Source: Bacteroidales bacterium
GTDB lineage: Bacteria > Bacteroidota > Bacteroidia > Bacteroidales > UBA932
Direction: 5' to 3'
Assembly: GCA_009774765.1 (NCBI GenBank)
Contig: VSOK01000040.1
Coordinates: 1-24,567 of the forward strand
DNA length: 24,567 bases
The notes below the pieces were generated by a model. It was not told where the DNA came from. It saw nothing but the letters and a program-made list of their open reading frames with translations, and did not search any database. Below are positions 1 to 6,490 of the stretch, piece after piece. Both the position numbers and the translations under genes were made by a program. The first letter of the stretch is position 1. The number at the start of each line of letters is the position of its first letter.

Positions 1-33
1 CCACCAGGTGGGAGAGTAGGTAGCTGCCGTTCT
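1..33 (+). rRNA. rrf: 5S ribosomal RNA, 3' end (partial)
   Basis: The first bases contain GGTGGGAGAGTAGGTAGCTGCC, matching in pattern the conserved 3' part of bacterial 5S rRNA (the GAGAGTAGG..GCTGCC block closing helices IV and I). The 5' part lies outside the window, so the exact mature 3' end is not determined. The intrinsic terminator immediately downstream fits the end of an rRNA operon. Confidence 0.8.
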
Positions 34-40
34 CTTCGGG

Positions 41-77
41 TTCCCCGGTCGAAACACTCGGCCGGGGAATCTTTTTT
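41..77 (+). terminator. Rho-independent terminator of the rRNA operon
   Basis: An 11-bp stem (arms 41-51 and 59-69, one G-U pair) closes a 7-nt loop and is followed by a run of six T at 72-77. It lies directly behind the 5S rRNA end. Confidence 0.9.
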
Positions 78-296
78 ATATACGCCCCCTGACGCGTACC
101 GCAGAGTACCGGCACCGGGGACCGCCCGCCGCCTACCGGATGCCCCGCCGCGCTGGGGACGGCAATGATGCCCAGGGCACGCCCGGACCGCAACAGACGC
201 CTCCGGGTGGGATGTCATCGGAGATGTCCGGTGCCCAGGGCCACGGGAACGTACCGGAGGAACAGGGGAGCCAGGAAGGGGACAAGGGATGGGGAA
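78..296. other. GC-rich intergenic spacer, no gene seen
   Basis: Between the rRNA terminator and the stop of the LysR gene lies a spacer much richer in GC than the rest of the window (126 of 180 bases at 121-300 by hand count). It contains two copies of the short palindrome GCCCAGGGC (170-178 and 233-241). Open frames here are short, low-complexity and overlap one another, so none is called. Confidence 0.6.
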
Positions 297-1202
297 TCAG
301 TCGAATATCATCTGTACCGACTGGCTGTAGGAATTGGTTTCTATGAGTATACGGAGGAATTCTTTCGCAGCCTTTTTTCTGTATGCCCCTTTAAGGAAAT
401 GATAGGAGCCCTCCATTGAGCAGTCCGGGTTTTCAAGGGAGATTGTCCTCAATCCCGCGTGATGTCTGACTGTAGCCTGCGACAGGACTGTGACTATCCT
501 GCTGCTTGAAACAAGATCCAGCAGAACATTGATCTCATTTATCTCAAGTGATATGTTGAAACGGAAATTGTTGCCGCTTATGAGTTTTTCAAATGTATTT
601 CTGGCCTGAAGGCCTTTTGCAGGCAGAGCAAGCCTGTATTTTTCAAGTTCAGAAAGCCGCATTGATTTCCTGCCGGCCAGTTCGTGCTTGTCATTGACGA
701 TTATACTTAGATTGTTGTCAAACAGGATGTGTGACTCGATACTGTCGTAGTGCTCTGACGGTTTGTATGACAGGGCAATGTCGATTTCCTGATTCTCAAG
801 CATTCCCATCAGCTCTTCCATAGACTTGCAGAATATGTTGAGCTTTATCTCCGGATACAGACGCATAAATTCGATTACAGTCTCCTTGAGAAGGGGGCTG
901 AAAGTGTATGTCGCTCCTATATTCAATGTGCCTGTTTTCAGGTTTCGTACATCATATACTCTGTCAAAGCAGGATTCTGCTTCTCTCAGTGTCTTCTTTG
1001 CTGACGGGAGTATCTGCTCTCCTACATCTGTCAGTCTTACTCTTCTGGAGTCACGGATGAACAGAGGTTCCCCGATTTCTTCCTCAAGCTGCTTGATCTG
1101 CTGTGAAAGTGTACTCTGTGAGATGAACAATGTTCTGGCTGCTTCGGAGAAATTCCGTGTTTCCGCCACTTTTACGAAATATTTCAGTTGTCTGAGTTCC
1201 AT
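297..1202 (-). CDS. LysR-family transcriptional regulator
   Basis: The protein is 301 aa, the usual size for LysR-type regulators. It starts MELRQLKYFVKVAETRNFSE, followed by the helix-turn-helix (SEAARTLFISQSTLSQQIKQLEEEIG, residues about 18-43). The C-terminal part is a periplasmic-binding-like effector domain (about residues 90-295). The open frame extends further upstream, but that stretch lies inside the preceding gene in another frame. The start at 1202 makes a TGATG junction with the upstream stop, which supports both the start and translational coupling. As the last gene of the cluster it probably controls the ThrE-type exporter genes and itself. The effector is unknown; an amino acid is an inference from the neighbours. 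Confidence 0.9.
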   Translation of the reverse strand: MELRQLKYFVKVAETRNFSEAARTLFISQSTLSQQIKQLEEEIGEPLFIRDSRRVRLTDVGEQILPSAKKTLREAESCFDRVYDVRNLKTGTLNIGATYTFSPLLKETVIEFMRLYPEIKLNIFCKSMEELMGMLENQEIDIALSYKPSEHYDSIESHILFDNNLSIIVNDKHELAGRKSMRLSELEKYRLALPAKGLQARNTFEKLISGNNFRFNISLEINEINVLLDLVSSSRIVTVLSQATVRHHAGLRTISLENPDCSMEGSYHFLKGAYRKKAAKEFLRILIETNSYSQSVQMIFD

Positions 1203-1684
1203 CAGGCTTTCTGTTTGAAATAAAATTTTTTGAAAATGAAAACGGGAAGCGTCGCACCGAGCACCATACCCGTTATTGTCAGCAGACAGGTCGTCCAGTT
1301 CAATTTCAGCATATACATATAGTGGATAAATTCCGGCTCGGCAGTGCTTTCTATGCACTTTATCAGGGATTGTATGCTTCTGTATGCGTACATTCCCGGA
1401 ATCATAGGCAGCATCGCCGGAAATGAAATACATTCTGCAGGCGACTTTATACGTCTTGCCGCAGGCAGTGATATTATACCTGTTACAAATGCCGCGGCAA
1501 AACTTGACAGAATGATATGGTATCCGGCAAAATTCATCAGAATGTATCTTGTAATATGTCCCGCAGCGGCTATTCCTGCACAGAAAGGGTAAGCTTTCCT
1601 TGGAGGATTGCTTATGCTGGCGAACCCTATTGCTGCAATAGAGGCAAATATACCATCTTCCAGCAGTTCAAAGAAAATATTCAT
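1202..1684 (-). CDS. ThrE-type threonine/serine exporter, C-terminal half (DUF3815/YjjB-like)
   Basis: A 160-aa inner-membrane protein with about four to five hydrophobic segments (for example GIFASIAAIGFASIS, YHIILSSFAAAFVTGIISL, LNWTTCLLTITGMVLGATLPVF). It carries the motif FPAMLPMIPGMYAYRSI typical of the ThrE_2/DUF3815 family (YjjB in E. coli). In Corynebacterium ThrE the two halves are one protein; here, as in many bacteria, they are separate genes. A TTG codon lies in frame just upstream, but the ATG at 1684 shares its A with the TGA stop of the other half, giving a TGATG junction. The stop overlaps the lysR start in the same way. Proposed role: proton-driven export of threonine/serine or a related small molecule. 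Confidence 0.85.
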   Translation of the reverse strand: MNIFFELLEDGIFASIAAIGFASISNPPRKAYPFCAGIAAAGHITRYILMNFAGYHIILSSFAAAFVTGIISLPAARRIKSPAECISFPAMLPMIPGMYAYRSIQSLIKCIESTAEPEFIHYMYMLKLNWTTCLLTITGMVLGATLPVFIFKKFYFKQKA

Positions 1685-2475
1685 CAATAAAATTTAATGT
1701 TAAGGATCAGAAATGCCAGGCACAGTCCGAGCGACAGACTTACGGTGATCATCATTGCCTGGCAGAAACGGCTCAGCGAGCAGATGTAGCGTCCGTGTAT
1801 AAGATCGCTGACAGCATTGCTGAAAGGTATTCCCGGGACAAGGAACAGCACACTTGTGGCAAGTGCGGTTTCCGGAGTTTCTCCCCATCCGAACACGAAT
1901 CCTGAACTTGACAGTATAGCTGCAAGGCACGCGGAGACCAATGAGACCATCCTGTAGTCCCATTTTTTCTCCGTCAGTCTCTGTTTTATGAAAAATCCGC
2001 TTACCGTGGCAACGAATACTATTGCCATAGATACCGGGTCGCCTCCGAAAAGTCTGCAGAATGATGCATTGGCGGCTCCGACAAGAAACAGCACGGCACG
2101 GCTGTCCAGCCGTTTGAATCCGGTTATCCTTTGCATTATGCAGCGTGCATCATCAATTGAAAGATGCTTCTGAGCCGTTCTTCTGCTAAGACAGCTCAGA
2201 TATGTTACCGTCCTGTAGTTGATGGCTCCTTCCGGTATCCTGACTATTGTGCTGTAGGAATGTTCCTTGTTTTCGCTCCACAGACTTATTATGATATCTG
2301 TCGGAAGTATTGAGAATTCAGCGTGCATACGCCATTCTCCGGCCATTCTTAGTATATTTTTCTCTATTCTTATTGTTGTGGCTCCGGATGCGTACAATAT
2401 GGCCGCATAGTTGCCGATGAATGAGCTGGCCTCTTTCAGATGCTCGTGTATGCTATGCTGCTGTGGCTGTACCAT
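1684..2475 (-). CDS. ThrE-type threonine/serine exporter, N-terminal half (DUF1212/YjjP-like)
   Basis: About 263 aa with the chosen start. The N-terminal soluble part (LKEASSFIGNYAAILYASGATTIRIEKN) is typical of the ThrE_1/DUF1212 (YjjP) family. It is followed by roughly five membrane segments (for example MAIVFVATVSGFFI, LVSACLAAILSSSGFVFGW, ALATSVLFLVPGIPFSNAVSDLIHG, MMITVSLSLGLCLAFLIL). The signature LVPGIPFSNAVSDLIHGRY is present. The start is uncertain: 2475 places the ATG shortly before the conserved domain; 2502 (272 aa, purine-rich stretch upstream but very close) is the main alternative. Either start overlaps the end of the upstream small membrane ORF. The gene is translationally coupled to its partner half through TGATG. 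Confidence 0.85.
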   Translation of the reverse strand: MVQPQQHSIHEHLKEASSFIGNYAAILYASGATTIRIEKNILRMAGEWRMHAEFSILPTDIIISLWSENKEHSYSTIVRIPEGAINYRTVTYLSCLSRRTAQKHLSIDDARCIMQRITGFKRLDSRAVLFLVGAANASFCRLFGGDPVSMAIVFVATVSGFFIKQRLTEKKWDYRMVSLVSACLAAILSSSGFVFGWGETPETALATSVLFLVPGIPFSNAVSDLIHGRYICSLSRFCQAMMITVSLSLGLCLAFLILNIKFY

Positions 2476-2752
2476 TGTGCCCGTGTGTCTCGCTTGGGTC
2501 ATTTCCTTCTGCAGATGTGTCGTAGAAAGGTACGCCGTCAGGGGACACTCCATTATGTCCGTTGTTCCATGTGGTGACCGATACTTCGTCACCGTTCCAG
2601 CTTATGTAATGGTGCCTGTTGTTGAGTGCCTTCAATTTGTCGTGGACGCTGTATATCATTGCTGATATGACAGTAATGGCAAGGCATCCCCATACTATTG
2701 CTGGGGCAAAGCTGCTCAGATTGGCAGCGGATACGCTAAGAATGTTCATCAT
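2453..2752 (-). CDS. Small single-pass membrane protein (hypothetical)
   Basis: About 99 aa if translation starts at 2752 (MMNILSV). It has one clear membrane segment (FAPAIVWGCLAITVISAMIYSV, about residues 12-33) and then a hydrophilic, Asn/Gly/His-rich tail (HHYISWNGDEVSVTTWNNGHNGV). I do not recognise the family. It would be the first gene of the exporter/LysR cluster. Its 3' end overlaps the 5' end of the ThrE N-terminal half by 23 nt or more. A Bacteroides -7-like box lies about 60 nt upstream. The ORF could instead be a leader that couples translation of the exporter, or a chance frame. Confidence 0.5.
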   Translation of the reverse strand: MMNILSVSAANLSSFAPAIVWGCLAITVISAMIYSVHDKLKALNNRHHYISWNGDEVSVTTWNNGHNGVSPDGVPFYDTSAEGNDPSETHGHNGTATAA

Positions 2753-2809
2753 AACTGCTTTTATTGTAAGATTCGTTTGGTTTGTCTTCCGATTTTCAGA
2801 ATTGTGGCG

Positions 2810-2817
2810 CAAAAGTA
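2810..2817 (-). promoter_or_regulatory. Candidate -7 box for the exporter/lysR cluster
   Basis: On the minus strand this reads TACTTTTG, matching the Bacteroides -7 consensus TAnnTTTG. No good -33 TTG is seen 19-20 bp upstream. It would place the transcript start about 50 nt before the small membrane ORF. Confidence 0.45.
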
Positions 2818-2855
2818 TTACAATAGATTTGTCCAGTCTTCGGTCGGTTGCATTT

Positions 2856-2880
2856 TTTTCCGATAGCTGCTATCGGAAAA
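2856..2880. promoter_or_regulatory. Perfect 25-bp palindrome, candidate operator
   Basis: Arms of 12 bp (TTTTCCGATAGC and its complement) surround a single central T. It lies about 40-60 bp upstream of the -7-like box of the exporter/lysR cluster. Flanking T and A tracts are in the wrong order for a terminator in either direction, so a regulator-binding site is the better reading. The local LysR protein is the natural candidate, but the palindrome lacks a centred T-N11-A, the usual LysR signature. Confidence 0.5.
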
Positions 2881-3173
2881 TATAATAGGATGACCTTTCT
2901 GATTTGTGGGAATGTCGGCATCTTCGTATCTTTACAGGCTGTATTTCTTAAATTGATGATATTGTTATGATAAAACGTAGTCTGTGCTGTAAATTACTGA
3001 TGATTATGGCTTTGTGTCCTGATGAACACGGTGCTGTGTTTTCAGGTTCTGCAGTCATCGACTATGAAAATATTTCCGGATTCGACAAGCCCGGCAAGCC
3101 TGGTAACACTTGTGGGTTATGTACGGCGCGTCCGGCACAAGTTTCTATGGTTTTATTTTTGGGGATGTTATCT
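2881..3173. other. Intergenic region with promoter-like element and doubtful small ORF
   Basis: A plus-strand promoter-like arrangement is visible: TTTG at 2903-2906, 20 bp, then TATCTTTA at 2927-2934 (last base off consensus). About 26 nt after the predicted start an ATG at 2967 opens a 97-aa frame running to 3260. That frame contains one hydrophobic stretch (VSMVLFLGMLSLLLYKR) but its last third is antisense to the lacI 3' end. I see no family resemblance and do not call it as a gene. Confidence 0.35.
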
Positions 3174-4190
3174 TTATTGCTGTATAAGAGGACGTACAGA
3201 GTCTCTCATTACCATTTCCGGAGACAGCTCTATCTGGGATTTGACTGCACGTCTGTTTGAAATGCTGTCGTGCAGGAGCTTGACTGCCATCTTTCCCATT
3301 TCATCCACCATCTGTCCTATTCTTGTGATTGAAGGGACGAAATAGTCAAGATAAATATTGTTGTCAAATGAAATGAGTGACATATCATCAGGTATGGTCA
3401 GCTGAGCTTCCCTTATTGCTTTGATTGCTCCGAGCCCGATTGTATTGCTTAATGCAAATATGGCAGTCGGGCGTTCGTGGTTGTTCAGAAGCAGTTTGGT
3501 CTCAAGGTAACCGTTCTGTATTGAAAAGTCGTTTCCGACAATCTGTGCTCTGTCTTCAATCCCTGAATCTCTCAATGCGTGCATATATCCGTCAATTCTT
3601 CTTTTGTTGGGTGTCGTATTGGGAGGGCCCTGTATGCAGACTATGTCCCTATGGCCATTGCGTATCAGCAGATTTGTCGCATTATATGCTCCCTGATAAT
3701 TGTTGGTTACGACGTATGGCAACTTTGAATTTTCATAATACCTGTCGACAAGTATTATGGGAATATAACGGTTGTTGGTCTGTTCAAGAAAAGTAGGGTC
3801 ATTGCCGCAAGGAACTATTATGACTCCATCGACACGTCTGGACAGCAGTGTGGAAATTGATGTGTTCTGCACTTTTTCATCTTCCATAGTGTCTGTTACA
3901 ATCGTTGTATAGCCGAGTCTTCTGGCTTCTGAAATTATTACACTGGTTATGTCCGCAAAATACGGGTTGGAAATTGAGGGGACCAGAAGACCTATTGTAT
4001 GTGTCTTGTTGGTGCGCAAATTTTTCGCAATCAGATTAGGGGTGTATCCGCATTCCTCGGCAGCTTTTTTTATTTTATTTATTGTGTCTTGCGAAATGCG
4101 GCTGGAGTCAGCTGTACCATTTAAAACTCTTGAGACAGTGGACTTGGAAAATCCGCTGTTTTCAGCGATTGTACTAAGTGTCGTCTTCAT
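3174..4190 (-). CDS. LacI-family transcriptional regulator
   Basis: 338 aa, standard LacI/GalR length. The N-terminal helix-turn-helix reads TLSTIAENSGFSKSTVSRVLNG (residues 4-25), followed by the hinge NLIAKNLRTNKTHTIGLLVP. The rest is a type-1 periplasmic-binding-fold sugar sensor (SNPYFADI, RRVDGVIIVP, GPPNTTPNKRRIDGYMHAL, SFDNN). It is divergent from the ribokinase-led operon, with two LacI-type palindromes in the 184-bp gap, one over its own predicted transcript start. The likely role is repression (or activation) of the ribose-type operon and of itself, with a pentose or a phosphorylated derivative as effector; the effector is an inference. LacI control would differ from the dedicated RusR regulator of the B. 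thetaiotaomicron rus locus. Confidence 0.92.
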   Translation of the reverse strand: MKTTLSTIAENSGFSKSTVSRVLNGTADSSRISQDTINKIKKAAEECGYTPNLIAKNLRTNKTHTIGLLVPSISNPYFADITSVIISEARRLGYTTIVTDTMEDEKVQNTSISTLLSRRVDGVIIVPCGNDPTFLEQTNNRYIPIILVDRYYENSKLPYVVTNNYQGAYNATNLLIRNGHRDIVCIQGPPNTTPNKRRIDGYMHALRDSGIEDRAQIVGNDFSIQNGYLETKLLLNNHERPTAIFALSNTIGLGAIKAIREAQLTIPDDMSLISFDNNIYLDYFVPSITRIGQMVDEMGKMAVKLLHDSISNRRAVKSQIELSPEMVMRDSVRPLIQQ

Positions 4191-4206
4191 AGGTGAAATG
4201 CTTTTG

Positions 4207-4218
4207 TTTTGCGCAAAA
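4207..4218. promoter_or_regulatory. Candidate LacI-type operator O1
   Basis: TTTTGCGCAAAA is a perfect 12-bp palindrome with the central CG-type symmetry common in LacI/GalR operators. It overlaps the -7 box and start region of the regulator gene, a position suited to autoregulation. Confidence 0.5.
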
Positions 4219-4243
4219 ATATGTAAAGTTGTGCGGAAATCAA
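4214..4243 (-). promoter_or_regulatory. Promoter of the lacI-family gene
   Basis: On the minus strand a -33 TTG (4243-4241) is followed after 19 bp by TATTTTTG (4221-4214), a full match to Bacteroides -33/-7. The predicted transcript start falls near 4207, about 17 nt before the ATG, and coincides with the palindrome at 4207-4218. Confidence 0.7.
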
Positions 4244-4260
4244 TGCGAAAACGTGAAATT

Positions 4261-4272
4261 TTTTCGCGAAAC
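4261..4272. promoter_or_regulatory. Candidate LacI-type operator O2
   Basis: TTTTCGCGAAAC contains the perfect palindrome TTTCGCGAAA (4262-4271). Its centre is 54 bp from the centre of the palindrome at 4207-4218, near an integral number of helix turns. It lies upstream of the ribokinase-led operon, whose own promoter I could not place with confidence. Confidence 0.5.
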
Positions 4273-4374
4273 GGTAGGTTTCATTAAATTTTAATACATA
4301 CATTGCAGAACGAAAACAGGATATGACATAGGATTTACATTCAATTTTATAAACTATTAATATATCATCATCAG

Positions 4375-5283
4375 ATGTTCAGTATGGGGAAAATAGTCAT
4401 TATCGGCAGCAGCAATACCGATCTTGTTGTGAAGACAGAGCATATTCCTGCGTCTGGCGAAACAGTTATGGGAAATAACCTTATGATAGCTTCGGGAGGC
4501 AAAGGGGCAAATCAGGCTGTTGCGGCAAAAAGACTTGGAGGAGATGTCGTCTTCGTTGCCAAGTTGGGAAAAGATTTCTTTGGAGACAATATCTTCAGTT
4601 TGCTTATGGAAGAAGGTTTTGCTCCGCAGTATCTTATGCGTGAAGAAGATTCTGCCTCAGGGGTTGCCCTTGTGACAGTGGACAAAGCCGGTGAGAACTG
4701 CATTGTCGTCGCTCCCGGGGCAAATTATTACTGGACAAAAAATGATGTCGACCGTGTCAGGGAGGAAATCAGTACCGCTGAAATCGTTCTTCTGCAATTG
4801 GAAATACCTATGGATATAGTGCGGTACATTGTTGATATCGCATATTCTTTTGGTGTGAAGGTGATTCTTAACCCGGCTCCGGTAGCTTGTCTTGATGATG
4901 ACCTGTTGGCAAAGCTTTATATGATCACTCCGAATGAGGCTGAATGCCGCAGGATATGCGGTACGGAAGATGATTTCGTCAGGAATGCCAAGGTTCTTCT
5001 TGACAAGGGGGTGAAGAATGTCGTTGTTACCCTTGGAGGTAAAGGTTCCGCTATAGTCAGCCGGAACGGAGTGAAAATGATACCTGCCCGTAAAGTGAAG
5101 GTTGTGGATACAACTGCGGCCGGAGATACATTCAACGGTGCCCTGTGCGTTGCTCTTGCCGGCGGCCGGGAGCTCGAAGATGCAGTACGGTTTGCCACAG
5201 ATGCTGCGGCGATCTCGGTGACCCGCCCGGGTGCCCAGCCTTCAGTCCCGACTCTGGATGAGGTGAACAATTTCAAAGAATAA
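4375..5283 (+). CDS. rbsK: Ribokinase (PfkB family)
   Basis: 302 aa. Cytoplasmic enzyme that phosphorylates D-ribose to ribose 5-phosphate. The PfkB/ribokinase signatures are clear: N-terminal GSSNTDLV, the substrate-binding GGKGANQAVAAKRLGGD (residues about 42-58), NPAP and TPNEAE in the middle, TLGGKGS, and the catalytic DTTAAGDTFNGAL with the anion-hole Gly and base Asp (about 248-260). The start at 4375 gives MFSMGKIV; the ATG at 4384 (MGKIV) is equally possible. It is the first gene of the operon, divergent from the lacI-family gene. The B. thetaiotaomicron rus locus carries two kinase genes (rusK1, rusK2), from memory; only one is present here. The neighbours favour ribose as the substrate. 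Confidence 0.92.
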   Translation: MFSMGKIVIIGSSNTDLVVKTEHIPASGETVMGNNLMIASGGKGANQAVAAKRLGGDVVFVAKLGKDFFGDNIFSLLMEEGFAPQYLMREEDSASGVALVTVDKAGENCIVVAPGANYYWTKNDVDRVREEISTAEIVLLQLEIPMDIVRYIVDIAYSFGVKVILNPAPVACLDDDLLAKLYMITPNEAECRRICGTEDDFVRNAKVLLDKGVKNVVVTLGGKGSAIVSRNGVKMIPARKVKVVDTTAAGDTFNGALCVALAGGRELEDAVRFATDAAAISVTRPGAQPSVPTLDEVNNFKE

Positions 5284-5313
5284 CTAATTATTAACACTAC
5301 TAATATGTTTTTT

Positions 5314-6468
5314 ATGAGGAAACTAACCTTTTTCGCTGTCTTGATATTTCTTGTATCGGCAGTTTGCGGTTGCGATAAGGCTCCCTCGCAACCTGTTCCT
5401 GTTGCTCCTGTATTGAAAAATATAGTGATGCCGGCGGAAAGCAATTCTATTCCTGGCACAGATGCTACAATTATGGGGCGAGGATTTAGTGCAGCAGACA
5501 TTATTTCCTGTTCCTCTTTGGATGGGGGAGAGAATTTTGTGGCAGAGATTGTCAAAGCTGACAATTATTCGGTTGTTGTACGTCTTCCGGAGAATGCCGG
5601 AGGATATTATGAGGTTTCCGTCACAAGAAATGGGCTGACAACTGTACTTCCTGAAAAATTATATGTCGCATACGTTATTCTTCTGAATGATATAAAACTG
5701 TCGTCCCCGACAGTCAGACCGGGCGGGTCTCTTGTCGTCACAGCCGACGGGATTGCTGACGGAGACAAAATACGTTTTGAGTCATCTTCATATCCTGAAG
5801 ATACGCACATAGAAGTTTCCGGCATTTACAGTTCCGGTTCGCTGACCGTGACTGTCCCTGAATACTGCTATGGAATCAATACGATAACATTGGTCCGTGA
5901 CAACCGTGTAGGTAATATAGGCAGATTGGACATACCTGTTGAGCGTTTTTCCGAATCTGCAGGAGGTATAGTATACTATACGTCAGACAGCGGGCTTCAC
6001 GGGCTTGTCGTATATAAAAATGCGTTGGGGGATGCGGCAATGAACTGGTGTAAAGGACTTCCTGTATCATATACGGCCAATACCTCTGTTGGATTATACA
6101 AAGGAAAGATCAATACTTCATCTCTTGTTGAAAAGGATAATGAGGCAAAATCTGTTTATGCCTATTCTCACGAAACTCCTGCCGAGCTGTGCTCAGGTCT
6201 TTCTTCACAGCAGGATGGAATAACCTACGATGACTGGTTTCTTCCGTCAACGGATGAACTTGTAGAATTGTTCAGGGTAAAAGCAGATATTGCTGCCAAA
6301 GGTTTTGCCATACCAGCCAATAATTATTGGACTTCCTGCGAGGTCAAAAGCAGTGAGTATATATGGGCGATGCAATACGTGAATTTCTATGAGGCTGAAA
6401 ATGTGGTGACAGGTGATGCTGACCGTGAAAATTGGGCTATAGGAACACTTGCCGTACGTCAATTCTAA
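5314..6468 (+). CDS. TIG-domain lipoprotein with C-terminal DUF1566-like domain, candidate surface glycan-binding protein
   Basis: 384 aa from the ATG at 5314 (an in-frame ATG at 5305 is less likely). A lipoprotein signal ends VSAVCGC, giving a lipidated Cys at residue 20. Two Ig-like/TIG-type repeats follow (about 35-115, with SIPGTDATIMGRGFS, and about 120-205, with VRPGGSLVVTADGIADGD). The C-terminal part (about 290-384) contains DDWFLPSTDELVELF and YWTSCE, resembling the DUF1566/Lcl fold found in Bacteroidetes outer-membrane lipoproteins. No catalytic residues are recognised. In PULs, TIG-bearing lipoproteins next to SusCD usually bind glycan at the surface, but they normally follow susD; here the gene precedes susC. 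The function is an inference from position and domains. Confidence 0.75.
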   Translation: MRKLTFFAVLIFLVSAVCGCDKAPSQPVPVAPVLKNIVMPAESNSIPGTDATIMGRGFSAADIISCSSLDGGENFVAEIVKADNYSVVVRLPENAGGYYEVSVTRNGLTTVLPEKLYVAYVILLNDIKLSSPTVRPGGSLVVTADGIADGDKIRFESSSYPEDTHIEVSGIYSSGSLTVTVPEYCYGINTITLVRDNRVGNIGRLDIPVERFSESAGGIVYYTSDSGLHGLVVYKNALGDAAMNWCKGLPVSYTANTSVGLYKGKINTSSLVEKDNEAKSVYAYSHETPAELCSGLSSQQDGITYDDWFLPSTDELVELFRVKADIAAKGFAIPANNYWTSCEVKSSEYIWAMQYVNFYEAENVVTGDADRENWAIGTLAVRQF

Positions 6469-6490
6469 TAACATTAATAACCGATAAGAT

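Noticed and set aside
140..419. Two overlapping plus-strand frames in the GC-rich spacer (140-346 and 165-419).
   Set aside because: They are low-complexity Gly/Arg/Pro-rich translations of GC-rich DNA, overlap each other and run into the lysR 3' end; no promoter or family resemblance.
1203..1433. N-terminal extension of the LysR protein.
   Set aside because: The conserved LysR start MELRQLKYF is at 1202. The extension is the out-of-frame reading of the upstream exporter half.
2856..2880. Intrinsic terminator.
   Set aside because: The stem is preceded by T and followed by A on both strands, the opposite of what termination needs.
4917..5564. Minus-strand frame (215 aa) across the ribokinase/TIG lipoprotein junction.
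   Set aside because: It spans two real genes on the other strand and has no start signal or motifs.
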